Origin: Marinilabiliaceae bacterium
Lineage (GTDB): Bacteria; Bacteroidota; Bacteroidia; Bacteroidales; Marinilabiliaceae
NCBI GenBank assembly: GCA_027010905.1
Contig: JALVBA010000375.1
Span: forward strand, 1 to 15,409
DNA: 15,409 nucleotides
Direction: 5' to 3'
Numbering within the stretch: position 1 is the stretch's first letter; each line of letters opens with the position of its first letter. This document shows, one piece after another, positions 7,645-13,710 of this stretch. The notes beneath the pieces were generated by a model, which did no database searches, had not been told where the DNA came from, and was given only the letters and a program-made list of their open reading frames with translations. The position numbers and the translations under genes were made by a program.

Positions 7645-8184
7645 TTACATAAATAGATTAACCCATTTATCAAAGCGGTTTAGCTGTGATTCTCCATGCT
7701 TCAGTAGATTATTCCTAACTCTGTTTATCTTTTGAGGTTTTGAAAGGTTTTTACTTTTTCTGAAAAACTTATCTGCAAAACAAATTATCTGCTCTTCAAT
7801 TGTTACAGGTAACATGTTACGATGTGGGATAGGTAAGTTTTGAGTAATAATTTTTTCTAGGCTAAGACCGGTTCCGGTGTGACGTTCGCAAACGAGAGCA
7901 TGTTTTGGGTATCCCTCTTTTTCGAGCAGTTCACGACCGAGGTATCCGTGACAGATATATGGTTTGTTGCCAAAGCAAAACAGTGATGGAGCATTAGTAT
8001 AGAAAATTCCAATGTCATGCAGCATTGCTGCTTCGCTGACAAACTCCGAATCTGCTTTTAGTTCGGGATATTTTTGTGCGATATTTATGGCAAAATCCCG
8101 AACAGCCTTACTGTGTTCAGTAAGAATAACCCAGCCTTTCGAGTTGGGCTCGTAGTATTTGTTTATAATTTCTATTGGATTCAT
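7645..8184 (-). CDS. HD-domain metal-dependent phosphohydrolase, small stand-alone form
   Basis: This cytoplasmic 179-residue protein is almost entirely an HD domain. Metal-ligand residues in family order are His24 (TEHSKAV), His56-Asp57 in the LHDIG motif, His79 (CHGYLGR), His102 (CERHTGTG) and Asp138 (CFADKFF). This spacing, with the additional histidines, fits the HDIG-type subgroup, which hydrolyses phosphate esters or nucleotides; it carries no second domain to reveal the substrate. The C-terminal 40 residues are basic (for example FFRKSKNLSKPQK). It is the last gene of the rightward-entering minus-strand block, 87 bp after hisIE, but the double-hairpin repeat between them makes co-transcription uncertain. 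Its 3' end faces the aspartokinase gene. The family call is firm; substrate and pathway are unknown. Confidence 0.9.
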   Translation of the reverse strand: MNPIEIINKYYEPNSKGWVILTEHSKAVRDFAINIAQKYPELKADSEFVSEAAMLHDIGIFYTNAPSLFCFGNKPYICHGYLGRELLEKEGYPKHALVCERHTGTGLSLEKIITQNLPIPHRNMLPVTIEEQIICFADKFFRKSKNLSKPQKINRVRNNLLKHGESQLNRFDKWVNLFM

Positions 8185-8197
8185 AATCCCTTTCTAA

Positions 8198-8267
8198 CTC
8201 CCCCCAAGGGGGAGGAAAAGATATTGTTTGCCCCAACTCCTCCCCATTTGGGGAGGTCGGGAGGGGC
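8198..8267. repeat. Paired GC-rich hairpins (REP/BIME-like intergenic element)
   Basis: The first hairpin has a perfect 7-bp stem, CTCCCCC (8198-8204) with GGGGGAG (8208-8214), and a 3-nt loop. The second has a perfect 7-bp stem, CCTCCCC (8239-8245) with GGGGAGG (8250-8256), inside an outer stem GCCCC (8230-8234) with GGGGC (8263-8267). The element fills nearly all of the 87-bp gap between the hisIE stop and the HD-gene start and is far richer in G+C than its surroundings. It could stabilise or end the his transcript, though no clean T-run follows. From memory, TCCCC..GGGGA hairpin pairs of this sort are dispersed in many Bacteroidota genomes. Confidence 0.75.
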
Positions 8268-8271
8268 TAAC

Positions 8272-8871
8272 TTATTTATGTCTTTTAGCCAGTTCTCTTG
8301 CAAGATCTTCTATTCTGTACCCTTTGTGTGTAAGCAGAACGATTAGGTGATAGAGCAGGTCAGCTCCTTCGTAAATAAAGTTTTCATCATCCTCAGCCAT
8401 TGCACCGATAATTGTTTCCACAGCCTCTTCTCCCACCTTCTGTGTTATTTTACGAATTCCTTCGTTAAAAAGAGATGTAGTGTACGACCCTTCAGGCATC
8501 TCTTTTCTTCTTTTGTCGATAAAGTCTTGCAGATGTTTCAGGAAGAGGATATCATCCTTTTTGTTTGTCTCGTCCCAGCATGTGTCAGATCCGGTATGGC
8601 AAACAGGTCCAATGGGATTTACTTTTATCAGCAGCGTATCATCATCACAGTCTAAAGATATTGACACAACATTGAGGAAGTTTCCTGATGTTTCACCTTT
8701 AGTCCAGAGGCGTTGTTTGCTTCGGCTGAAAAATGTTACTCTTCCCTCTTTCTCTGTTATTATCAGAGCCTCTTCATTCATGTATCCCAGCATCAGAACC
8801 CTGTTTGTATCATTGTCCTGTATGACGGCAGGCACAAGTCCGTCGGGTGATTTTTTAAAGTCTACATTCAT
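8272..8871 (-). CDS. hisIE: Bifunctional phosphoribosyl-AMP cyclohydrolase / phosphoribosyl-ATP pyrophosphatase
   Basis: This fused enzyme of 199 residues performs the second and third steps of histidine synthesis: pyrophosphate removal from PR-ATP and ring opening of PR-AMP. The N-terminal HisI domain (about 1-105) has DGLVPAVIQD (10-19), the LGYMNEEAL segment (28-36), SRSKQRLWTKGETSGN (49-64), the metal-binding aspartates at 74, 76 and 78, and the zinc cysteines Cys75, Cys91 and Cys98. The C-terminal HisE domain (about 108-199) has KVGEEAVETIIGA (145-157) and EGADLLYHLIVLL (168-180), with the acidic metal ligands of the MazG-like helical fold. The length matches other HisIE fusions. It follows hisF on the same strand with an unusually long 109-bp gap containing two small hairpins (8899-8912 and 8941-8959). 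Confidence 0.97.
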   Translation of the reverse strand: MNVDFKKSPDGLVPAVIQDNDTNRVLMLGYMNEEALIITEKEGRVTFFSRSKQRLWTKGETSGNFLNVVSISLDCDDDTLLIKVNPIGPVCHTGSDTCWDETNKKDDILFLKHLQDFIDKRRKEMPEGSYTTSLFNEGIRKITQKVGEEAVETIIGAMAEDDENFIYEGADLLYHLIVLLTHKGYRIEDLARELAKRHK

Positions 8872-8940
8872 AATAATATGTTTTTCTTTACCTTCTAATT
8901 CTCAAATGAGAAGAATAGGGTTGTTTATAAGCTTAATTAG

Positions 8941-8959
8941 TCCCTTACTCTTTAAGGGA
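8941..8959 (-). other. Small hairpin after hisF
   Basis: TCCCTTA (8941-8947) and TAAGGGA (8953-8959) form a perfect 7-bp stem with a 5-nt loop, starting 21 bp after the hisF stop. No T-run follows on the transcribed strand, so it does not look like an intrinsic terminator; it may be an mRNA-stability or processing structure between hisF and hisIE. A second, weaker hairpin (TTCTCA/TGAGAA, 8899-8912) lies 27 bp before the hisIE start. Confidence 0.4.
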
Positions 8960-8980
8960 ATTGTTTGGGTGGAGCCGGTT

Positions 8981-9739
8981 CTACAACCGTATCTCTATCC
9001 CTACGTTTTTCAGATAATTCTTTAAGTCCGGAATTGCAATCTCTTTGTAGTGGAAGATACTTGCAGCAAGTCCCGCATCAGCCTTGCCGGCAGTAAAAAC
9101 CTCCTTGAAATGCTCCATACTTCCTGCCCCTCCGGAGGCGATGATTGGGATAGAGAGCAGATCAGACATTTTAGCAAGAGCTTCATTGGCAAAGCCTTGC
9201 TTCACTCCATCATGATCCATACTGGTGAAAAGTATCTCTCCTGCTCCTCTCTCTTCAGCCTCTTTAGCCCAGGCGAAAAGTCGTTTGTCAGTAGGTATTC
9301 GTCCACCATTAACAGTTACAGTCCATTCGTTACCATGGAGATGTTTGGCATCAATTGCAGTAACTACAAACTGACTGCCAAAATGCTCTGCCATATCACT
9401 TATAAGTTGAGGATTTTTAACAGCAGAAGAGTTAATGGAGATCTTATCTGCACCGGCGTTAAGCAGTGCATCGGCATCCTTCAATTCACTAATCCCACCA
9501 CCCACTGTAAATGGGATATTGATATTTTTGGCAATCCTTTTCACCAGATCAACAAACGTTTTTCTGCCCTCGTGAGTTGCTGTGATGTCAAGAAACACAA
9601 GCTCGTCAGCCCCTTGTTCGGCATAAAAAGCTCCCAACTCAACAGGGTCGCCAACCTCTTTTATCTCCAGGAATTTTATTCCCTTCACTGTCTGTCCATT
9701 CTTAATGTCGAGACATGGTATTATTCTCTTTGCTAACAT
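8981..9739 (-). CDS. hisF: Imidazole glycerol phosphate synthase, cyclase subunit
   Basis: HisF is a (beta/alpha)8 barrel that uses ammonia from HisH to convert PRFAR into imidazole glycerol phosphate and AICAR. The 252-residue length is standard. The two catalytic aspartates are in their canonical places: Asp11 (IIPCLDIKNG) and Asp130 (VVTAIDAKH). Phosphate-binding features are the FTVGGGISEL segment (77-86), ADKISINSSAV (97-107) and the C-terminal IASGGAGSMEHF loop. The TSMDHDGVKQGF segment is also typical. Its partner gene hisH is two genes upstream on the same strand. It lies 103 bp after hisA; that gap contains a run of seven C and an imperfect GC-rich hairpin at 9759-9775 but no recognisable promoter box. 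Confidence 0.97.
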   Translation of the reverse strand: MLAKRIIPCLDIKNGQTVKGIKFLEIKEVGDPVELGAFYAEQGADELVFLDITATHEGRKTFVDLVKRIAKNINIPFTVGGGISELKDADALLNAGADKISINSSAVKNPQLISDMAEHFGSQFVVTAIDAKHLHGNEWTVTVNGGRIPTDKRLFAWAKEAEERGAGEILFTSMDHDGVKQGFANEALAKMSDLLSIPIIASGGAGSMEHFKEVFTAGKADAGLAASIFHYKEIAIPDLKNYLKNVGIEIRL

Positions 9740-9842
9740 ATTGAACAGCCCCCCCTTATCCGCCCCGAGGGTGGACAGAAACTAAAAATATGTAATTGTA
9801 AAATATTCATTTGTCTATTGATATTATATTCATTTTGGGTGC

Positions 9843-10604
9843 CTATAGAAAATATCTCTCCAACTCCTTCATTTTAATCTTCCCCTCATAAATTGCTTTC
9901 CCGAATATTACCGCAGGAATACCCGCATCCTGAAGTTTCTCTATATCATCAATATTGCTCACTCCTCCGCTGGCAATAAGGTATAGACCAGAGATTGTTT
10001 CAAGCAGCTCCTTGTAGAGGTCAATGGCCGGTCCCTGCAGCATCCCATCCTTACTGATGTCAGTACAGATTATTTTCTCAATCCCTTTCTCATGATATCT
10101 CCTGATGAAGGGAATAAGCTCTTCTGAAGTTTCCTCCATCCATCCCGATACGGCAATCATTTTATCTTTTACGTCAGCACCGAGAATGATTTTATCAGCT
10201 CCGTACTTGCTAATCCATGAGGTAAACTCATCAGGATTTTTCACAGCAATACTGCCTCCTGTAACCATCTTAGCCCCACTTTCAAAGGCAATACGCAAGT
10301 CATCTGTTGTCTTTAATCCTCCTCCAAAATCAATTGTAAGGTCTGTTTTGCCTGCAATTTTCTCTAATGTTTTGTAGTTGATAATATGGCCTGCTTTTGC
10401 TCCGTCGAGGTCTACCACATGTAATCGCTTGATGCCGTGGTCTTCAAATTCACGGGCAACTTCAAGAGGATTTTTATTATAAACTTTCTTTGTGTTGTAA
10501 TCACCCTTTGTGAGCCTTACACACTTTCCATCTATAATATCGATGGCAGGGATTATCTCTATTCTGCCCCTTGATTCTTTAGGGTTATTTAGCTCTTCAA
10601 TCAT
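9843..10604 (-). CDS. hisA: ProFAR isomerase (phosphoribosylformimino-AICAR-phosphate isomerase)
   Basis: HisA is a (beta/alpha)8 barrel that opens one ribose ring by an Amadori rearrangement, giving PRFAR for HisH/HisF. Of 253 residues, the catalytic aspartates are Asp22 (IPAIDIIDGKCVRL) and Asp144 (ILGADVKD) or the following CTDISKDGMLQGP segment typical of the second active-site strand. Phosphate-binding glycine motifs IDFGGGLKT (91-99) and IASGGVSNIDD are intact. The barrel normally starts at the equivalent of IEIIPAID, so the 14 residues before it form an N-terminal extension; no later ATG exists before the barrel, and the chosen ATG overlaps the hisH stop by 4 bp (ATGA, 10601-10604), which supports translational coupling and this start. 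Confidence 0.96.
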   Translation of the reverse strand: MIEELNNPKESRGRIEIIPAIDIIDGKCVRLTKGDYNTKKVYNKNPLEVAREFEDHGIKRLHVVDLDGAKAGHIINYKTLEKIAGKTDLTIDFGGGLKTTDDLRIAFESGAKMVTGGSIAVKNPDEFTSWISKYGADKIILGADVKDKMIAVSGWMEETSEELIPFIRRYHEKGIEKIICTDISKDGMLQGPAIDLYKELLETISGLYLIASGGVSNIDDIEKLQDAGIPAVIFGKAIYEGKIKMKELERYFL

Positions 10605-11200
10605 AATTTTAAAAAGTTACTTAAAATCTTTTCTCCCACTTTTCCACTCTTCTCAGGATGAAACTGAGTTGCAAAAAAGTTGTCCTTTTGCAGGGCAGAG
10701 CTGTAGGGTAGAATGTAATCTGTTGTGGCCGTTGTGTGCACACCTGTAGCAACAAAATAGCTATGCACGAAGTATACGTACTCTCCTTCAATTGAAGAGT
10801 CAAATATGTCTCCTTTCAAATCATGAATTCTGTTCCAACCCATGTGGGGTACTTTAATATTGTCAGGATTAGGTATGGGTAGGTTGAATTTTTTCACCTT
10901 CTCAGCAAATATGTCAAAGCAGGCAACATCGCCCTCTTCCGAATGGCTACACATCAATTGCATCCCCAGACAAATTCCTAAAACCGGTTGTTTGAGTTCT
11001 TTGATAATATTACCCAAACCTGTTTTGTTAAGATAGTCCATGGTTTTGGTTGCTTCTCCAACACCGGGAAAAATTACCTTGTCAGCCTTTACGATCTTGT
11101 CAGGCTCTGCTGTGATTTCTGCCTTATACCCTAAACGGTGAATTGCGTTGTTTACTGAACGGATATTTCCGGCGTTATATTTAATAATTACTGTTTTCAT
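10601..11200 (-). CDS. hisH: Imidazole glycerol phosphate synthase, glutamine amidotransferase subunit
   Basis: HisH hydrolyses glutamine and channels ammonia to HisF. From the ATG at 11198-11200 the protein has 199 residues, the usual length, and begins MKTVIIKYNAGNIRSV, the standard family opening. The class I amidotransferase triad is visible: nucleophile Cys77 in GICLGMQLM, and His181 with Glu183 in QFHPEKSGKVG. The oxyanion-strand PGVGEA motif (45-50) is present. An in-frame ATG at 11260 would add 20 residues and sit 3 bp from the end of the thioredoxin gene, but those residues are not part of the family. It overlaps hisA by 4 bp. Unlike the common hisGDCB-HAF-IE order in this phylum, hisB and the earlier genes are not upstream. 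Confidence 0.96.
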   Translation of the reverse strand: MKTVIIKYNAGNIRSVNNAIHRLGYKAEITAEPDKIVKADKVIFPGVGEATKTMDYLNKTGLGNIIKELKQPVLGICLGMQLMCSHSEEGDVACFDIFAEKVKKFNLPIPNPDNIKVPHMGWNRIHDLKGDIFDSSIEGEYVYFVHSYFVATGVHTTATTDYILPYSSALQKDNFFATQFHPEKSGKVGEKILSNFLKL

Positions 11201-11263
11201 TGATGAAAATCTTTCTTTCCTGTTACGCGCTAATAAGGTATCAACTTTTTGCGAGGGCATGAC

Positions 11264-11791
11264 TTAATTAAACTCTTTTTCTATTCGTTCAACTAACCGG
11301 TTAAACTCATCTTCGTTGAAAAGGCGTGTCAGGAAAATAATCTTTCCTGTTTTGTCAATCAGGATATTTCGGGTTACACCCTCTCTCATACCTGCGTAGA
11401 GTCCGAAGATATTTGAATCCGGATCCAAGCCAATTGGGTAAGATATTCCAGTCTGCTTCTTCAGCATCTTAGCCATACTTTTGGGTTCATCTTTGTCAAC
11501 CGCATAAACCAGCAGTCCTCTCTTATTGTATGCTTTCCATATACGTTTCTCTATGTGTGGCATCTCTTTTCGGCATACACCGCACCAACTTGCTGTAAAT
11601 TGTAGCATTACGGTTTTTCCTTTCAACTCAGACAATTTAACGGTTTTTCTATTAGTTAATTTCATGGTAAAGTCAGGAGCCATATCTCCAACCTTTACGA
11701 GGAAGCCTCTTTCATCAGGAGTCCTGTCCTGAGCAAATGAGGTTGAAGCAATTAAAAGAGTGAAAATGGAGACTAAAATGGTTTTTATCAT
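11264..11791 (-). CDS. Exported TlpA/ResA-like thioredoxin-family protein
   Basis: A 175-residue protein starting at the ATG at 11789-11791 has a signal peptide (about 1-20: MIK, hydrophobic LVSIFTLLIA core, then SFA before Gln21), so it should act in the periplasm. The redoxin domain (about 33-175) opens GDMAPDFTMKLTN and carries the CxxC active site TASWCGVCRKEMP, with Cys70 and Cys73. Where thioredoxins have the cis-proline (usually VPT), this protein reads GVTRNILID (138-146), with Thr140 in the proline position. It may reduce or oxidise disulfides of exported proteins. An upstream in-frame ATG at 11851 would add 20 residues ahead of the signal peptide and is not favoured. The gene ends 63 bp before hisH on the same strand with no promoter box between, so it may lead the his transcript. 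The linkage to histidine synthesis has no obvious functional reason. Confidence 0.88.
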   Translation of the reverse strand: MIKTILVSIFTLLIASTSFAQDRTPDERGFLVKVGDMAPDFTMKLTNRKTVKLSELKGKTVMLQFTASWCGVCRKEMPHIEKRIWKAYNKRGLLVYAVDKDEPKSMAKMLKKQTGISYPIGLDPDSNIFGLYAGMREGVTRNILIDKTGKIIFLTRLFNEDEFNRLVERIEKEFN

Positions 11792-11860
11792 CGTATTAAA
11801 TATTGTATCCAGGTTCTTAAGCACTACTCCCCCTAACATGCCCCCCTGCAATTATCAATA

Positions 11861-11868
11861 CAAAGATA
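11861..11868 (-). promoter_or_regulatory. Probable -7 box for the thioredoxin/his transcript
   Basis: On the minus strand this reads TATCTTTG, an exact TAnnTTTG. Transcription would start near 11854, about 63 nt before the chosen thioredoxin start. The -33 position is poor (GGTG around 11889-11892), so the promoter may be weak or need an activator. Confidence 0.5.
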
Positions 11869-11933
11869 GTGGTTATCTTAATATTTTCACCATAGCATAG
11901 GAATCATCAACAATATTTTGGTTTTATAAGATT

Positions 11934-13553
11934 TTAAAACACTCCGACTTCGTCTATTATCATCCTTGTGGGTACGCTGTTTGTAGAATATTCACCGGGG
12001 CAATCTCCAGGATTTATTAATTTAATTCTAATGTACTGTACCTTTCCTGATATTTTTATTTGGTGGAGAGTATGGTTGCGACCCTCTATATAAGCAAACG
12101 GGTTGTAATTCTTCAATGTTTTCATATTTCGGAATCTATTCCCATCCTTTGAAACGGAAACAATAATTTCTTTTGGTGGAAATGCACAAATGTTATGATC
12201 TTCAAGAATGGAGAGGTACACCTTTTCTATTTCCTGAAGGTTTTTTAGTTTAAAAACTAGTTCAATATCTTTTCCTGTAATATTAACACACTCGGTATTT
12301 TGAATCTGATCCTGCATTATCCGGCCGTCAAATAGCCACTGGCAATGAGTACAGGAGAAATTTCTATTATGACTCGGTTTAATACTTATCAGGCTGGCAT
12401 TATTTATCTTCCCTTTTATAAAGGTTCGCCGGGTTGGTGAGCTCGATAAAAAATTTGAAGCAACAGTAGTAGCTATCAATGTTGTTGTTTTCTTAAATAT
12501 CAAAGGTGATAAATATTTACTTGATGTTGTGTCGGGTGTTCTGCCATTCAGGGTGTAATATGTTGTGACATTTAATAATCCACTTCTAACCGGTACAATA
12601 ACGCTATCCTCAAAAACTAACTGAGAAGTTTCAAAGACCGGGGCAGGGGCAAATTTGGGCATTGGTTTATTCTCTCCGTTCCTCTCTAACCTATCGATAT
12701 TGAATTTTACTTCAGCCATTATGGGGAAATGGTCTGAAATAAAAGTGCTGTCTTTAACTATCTTAAATGTCTTAAAACTCAGAACATCCAGATATCCGTT
12801 GACAAAAATGTAGTCGATACGTTTAATTCCGTCCCTATTTTTAAACCCATTAAATGTGAAACCATCTCCTTTGGAAGGGAAAGTACCTATTTCATGGGTG
12901 TCGGAGAATGAAAAATGTTTGTGCCAATTGCCGGTCATTAACATGTGCACCTGAGAATTTGGTTCGGAGTTGAAATCTCCTGTAACAATAACGGGAACAT
13001 TATCGGCAATAGACTTTATTTTGTTTAAAAGGAGTAGTACACTTTTGTTTCGGGCATATTCACTAACATTACTTAAGTGGGTGTTGTAGACGAAGAAAAT
13101 ATGACCGGTGTGTTTATTTTGTAGTTTCACCCATGTCACTATTCTGGGCAGGTGTGCTCCCCAGCTAATACTCTCAGGTTCTTCCGGTTTGCCCGAAAGC
13201 CAAAAGTGTGATTTTGCAAGCAACTCAAATTTAGAAGTTTTAAAAAATATTGAGCAGTGTTCGCCACTATTAATTCCATTATCTCTGCCAGCAGTAACAA
13301 CAGTGTATTCATCTAATAAGCCGGATAGATAGTCGAGTTGTGATTTTAGTACTTCCTGAAAACTGATAATATCAAAATTACCTTTTTTCAGATAGTTCTT
13401 AACCAAAGGTTTTCTGTTCTCCCACGAGTTTGTTCCATCTGAATTATTTGCATACCGGATGTTAAAGCTAACAATTTTCAGATCTTTGTTTCCAAAGTTG
13501 CACGAAGAGACAAAAATTAGAAAAAGAGAGGATATTGTGAACAGAAATTTCAT
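11934..13553 (-). CDS. Lipoprotein: endonuclease/exonuclease/phosphatase domain plus chitobiase-like and discoidin-like C-terminal modules
   Basis: The 539-residue protein begins with a lipoprotein signal peptide whose lipobox is VSSC, Cys18 being the lipidation site, so it is membrane-anchored and probably faces the periplasm or the cell surface. The catalytic domain (about 25-287) is of the endonuclease/exonuclease/phosphatase superfamily: Asn31 (SFNIRY), Glu67 (SFQEV), His159 (YNTHLS), Asp193 and Asn195 (TGDFNSEP), Asp247 (RIDYIF) and the Asp274-His275 pair (SDHFPI). All metal-binding and catalytic positions are present. After a Pro-rich linker, residues about 307-381 resemble the chitobiase/beta-hexosaminidase C-terminal module (YYTLNGRTPDTTSSKYLSP). 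Residues about 384-539 resemble a discoidin or F5/8-type fold (QWLFDG at 405-410). Five cysteines in the C-terminal part could form disulfides. The substrate (nucleic acid, phospholipid or sugar phosphate) cannot be decided. Neighbours on the strand are the thioredoxin gene and the beta-propeller-like gene. Confidence 0.87.
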   Translation of the reverse strand: MKFLFTISSLFLIFVSSCNFGNKDLKIVSFNIRYANNSDGTNSWENRKPLVKNYLKKGNFDIISFQEVLKSQLDYLSGLLDEYTVVTAGRDNGINSGEHCSIFFKTSKFELLAKSHFWLSGKPEEPESISWGAHLPRIVTWVKLQNKHTGHIFFVYNTHLSNVSEYARNKSVLLLLNKIKSIADNVPVIVTGDFNSEPNSQVHMLMTGNWHKHFSFSDTHEIGTFPSKGDGFTFNGFKNRDGIKRIDYIFVNGYLDVLSFKTFKIVKDSTFISDHFPIMAEVKFNIDRLERNGENKPMPKFAPAPVFETSQLVFEDSVIVPVRSGLLNVTTYYTLNGRTPDTTSSKYLSPLIFKKTTTLIATTVASNFLSSSPTRRTFIKGKINNASLISIKPSHNRNFSCTHCQWLFDGRIMQDQIQNTECVNITGKDIELVFKLKNLQEIEKVYLSILEDHNICAFPPKEIIVSVSKDGNRFRNMKTLKNYNPFAYIEGRNHTLHQIKISGKVQYIRIKLINPGDCPGEYSTNSVPTRMIIDEVGVF

Positions 13554-13581
13554 TTTATATTAGATTAAATGGGCTTTTATA

Positions 13582-13613
13582 CAAAACTAAAGATAAGACC
13601 TATTGTTTGCATA
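13582..13613 (-). promoter_or_regulatory. Bacteroidetes-type promoter of the lipoprotein gene
   Basis: On the minus strand TAGTTTTG (13582-13589) is an exact TAnnTTTG -7 box. TATG at 13610-13613, 20 bp further upstream, matches three of four bases of the TTTG -33 box. The start of transcription would be near 13575, about 22 nt before the ATG at 13553. The same TAGTTTTG octamer precedes the LacI-type gene. The rest of the 157-bp gap (13554-13710) holds nothing else I recognise. Confidence 0.65.
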
Positions 13614-13710
13614 TATCAGACTTTTCCACAGGAGGGCTAATTCTGTTGACAATGATGCAATTATTTATGACGACTGAATCTCTTCTACTTTCATTTTAGT
13701 AACTAAATGA

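Noticed and set aside
8480..9736. Long plus-strand open frames opposite hisIE and hisF (8480-9025 and 9050-9736)
   Set aside because: They are antisense to genes with complete, well-conserved motifs and show no protein-like composition of their own.
9759..9775. GC-rich hairpin and run of C between hisA and hisF as a terminator or attenuator
   Set aside because: The stem has an A-C mismatch on the transcribed strand and no T-run follows; no leader peptide is visible. It may be a decayed copy of a dispersed repeat.
11201..11260. ATG at 11260 as the hisH start
   Set aside because: HisH proteins begin at the equivalent of MKTVIIKYNAGN; the 20 extra residues show no similarity to the family and would begin 3 bp after the preceding gene.
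11792..11851. ATG at 11851 as the thioredoxin start
   Set aside because: It would put 20 residues in front of a normal signal peptide and lies almost on the predicted transcription start.
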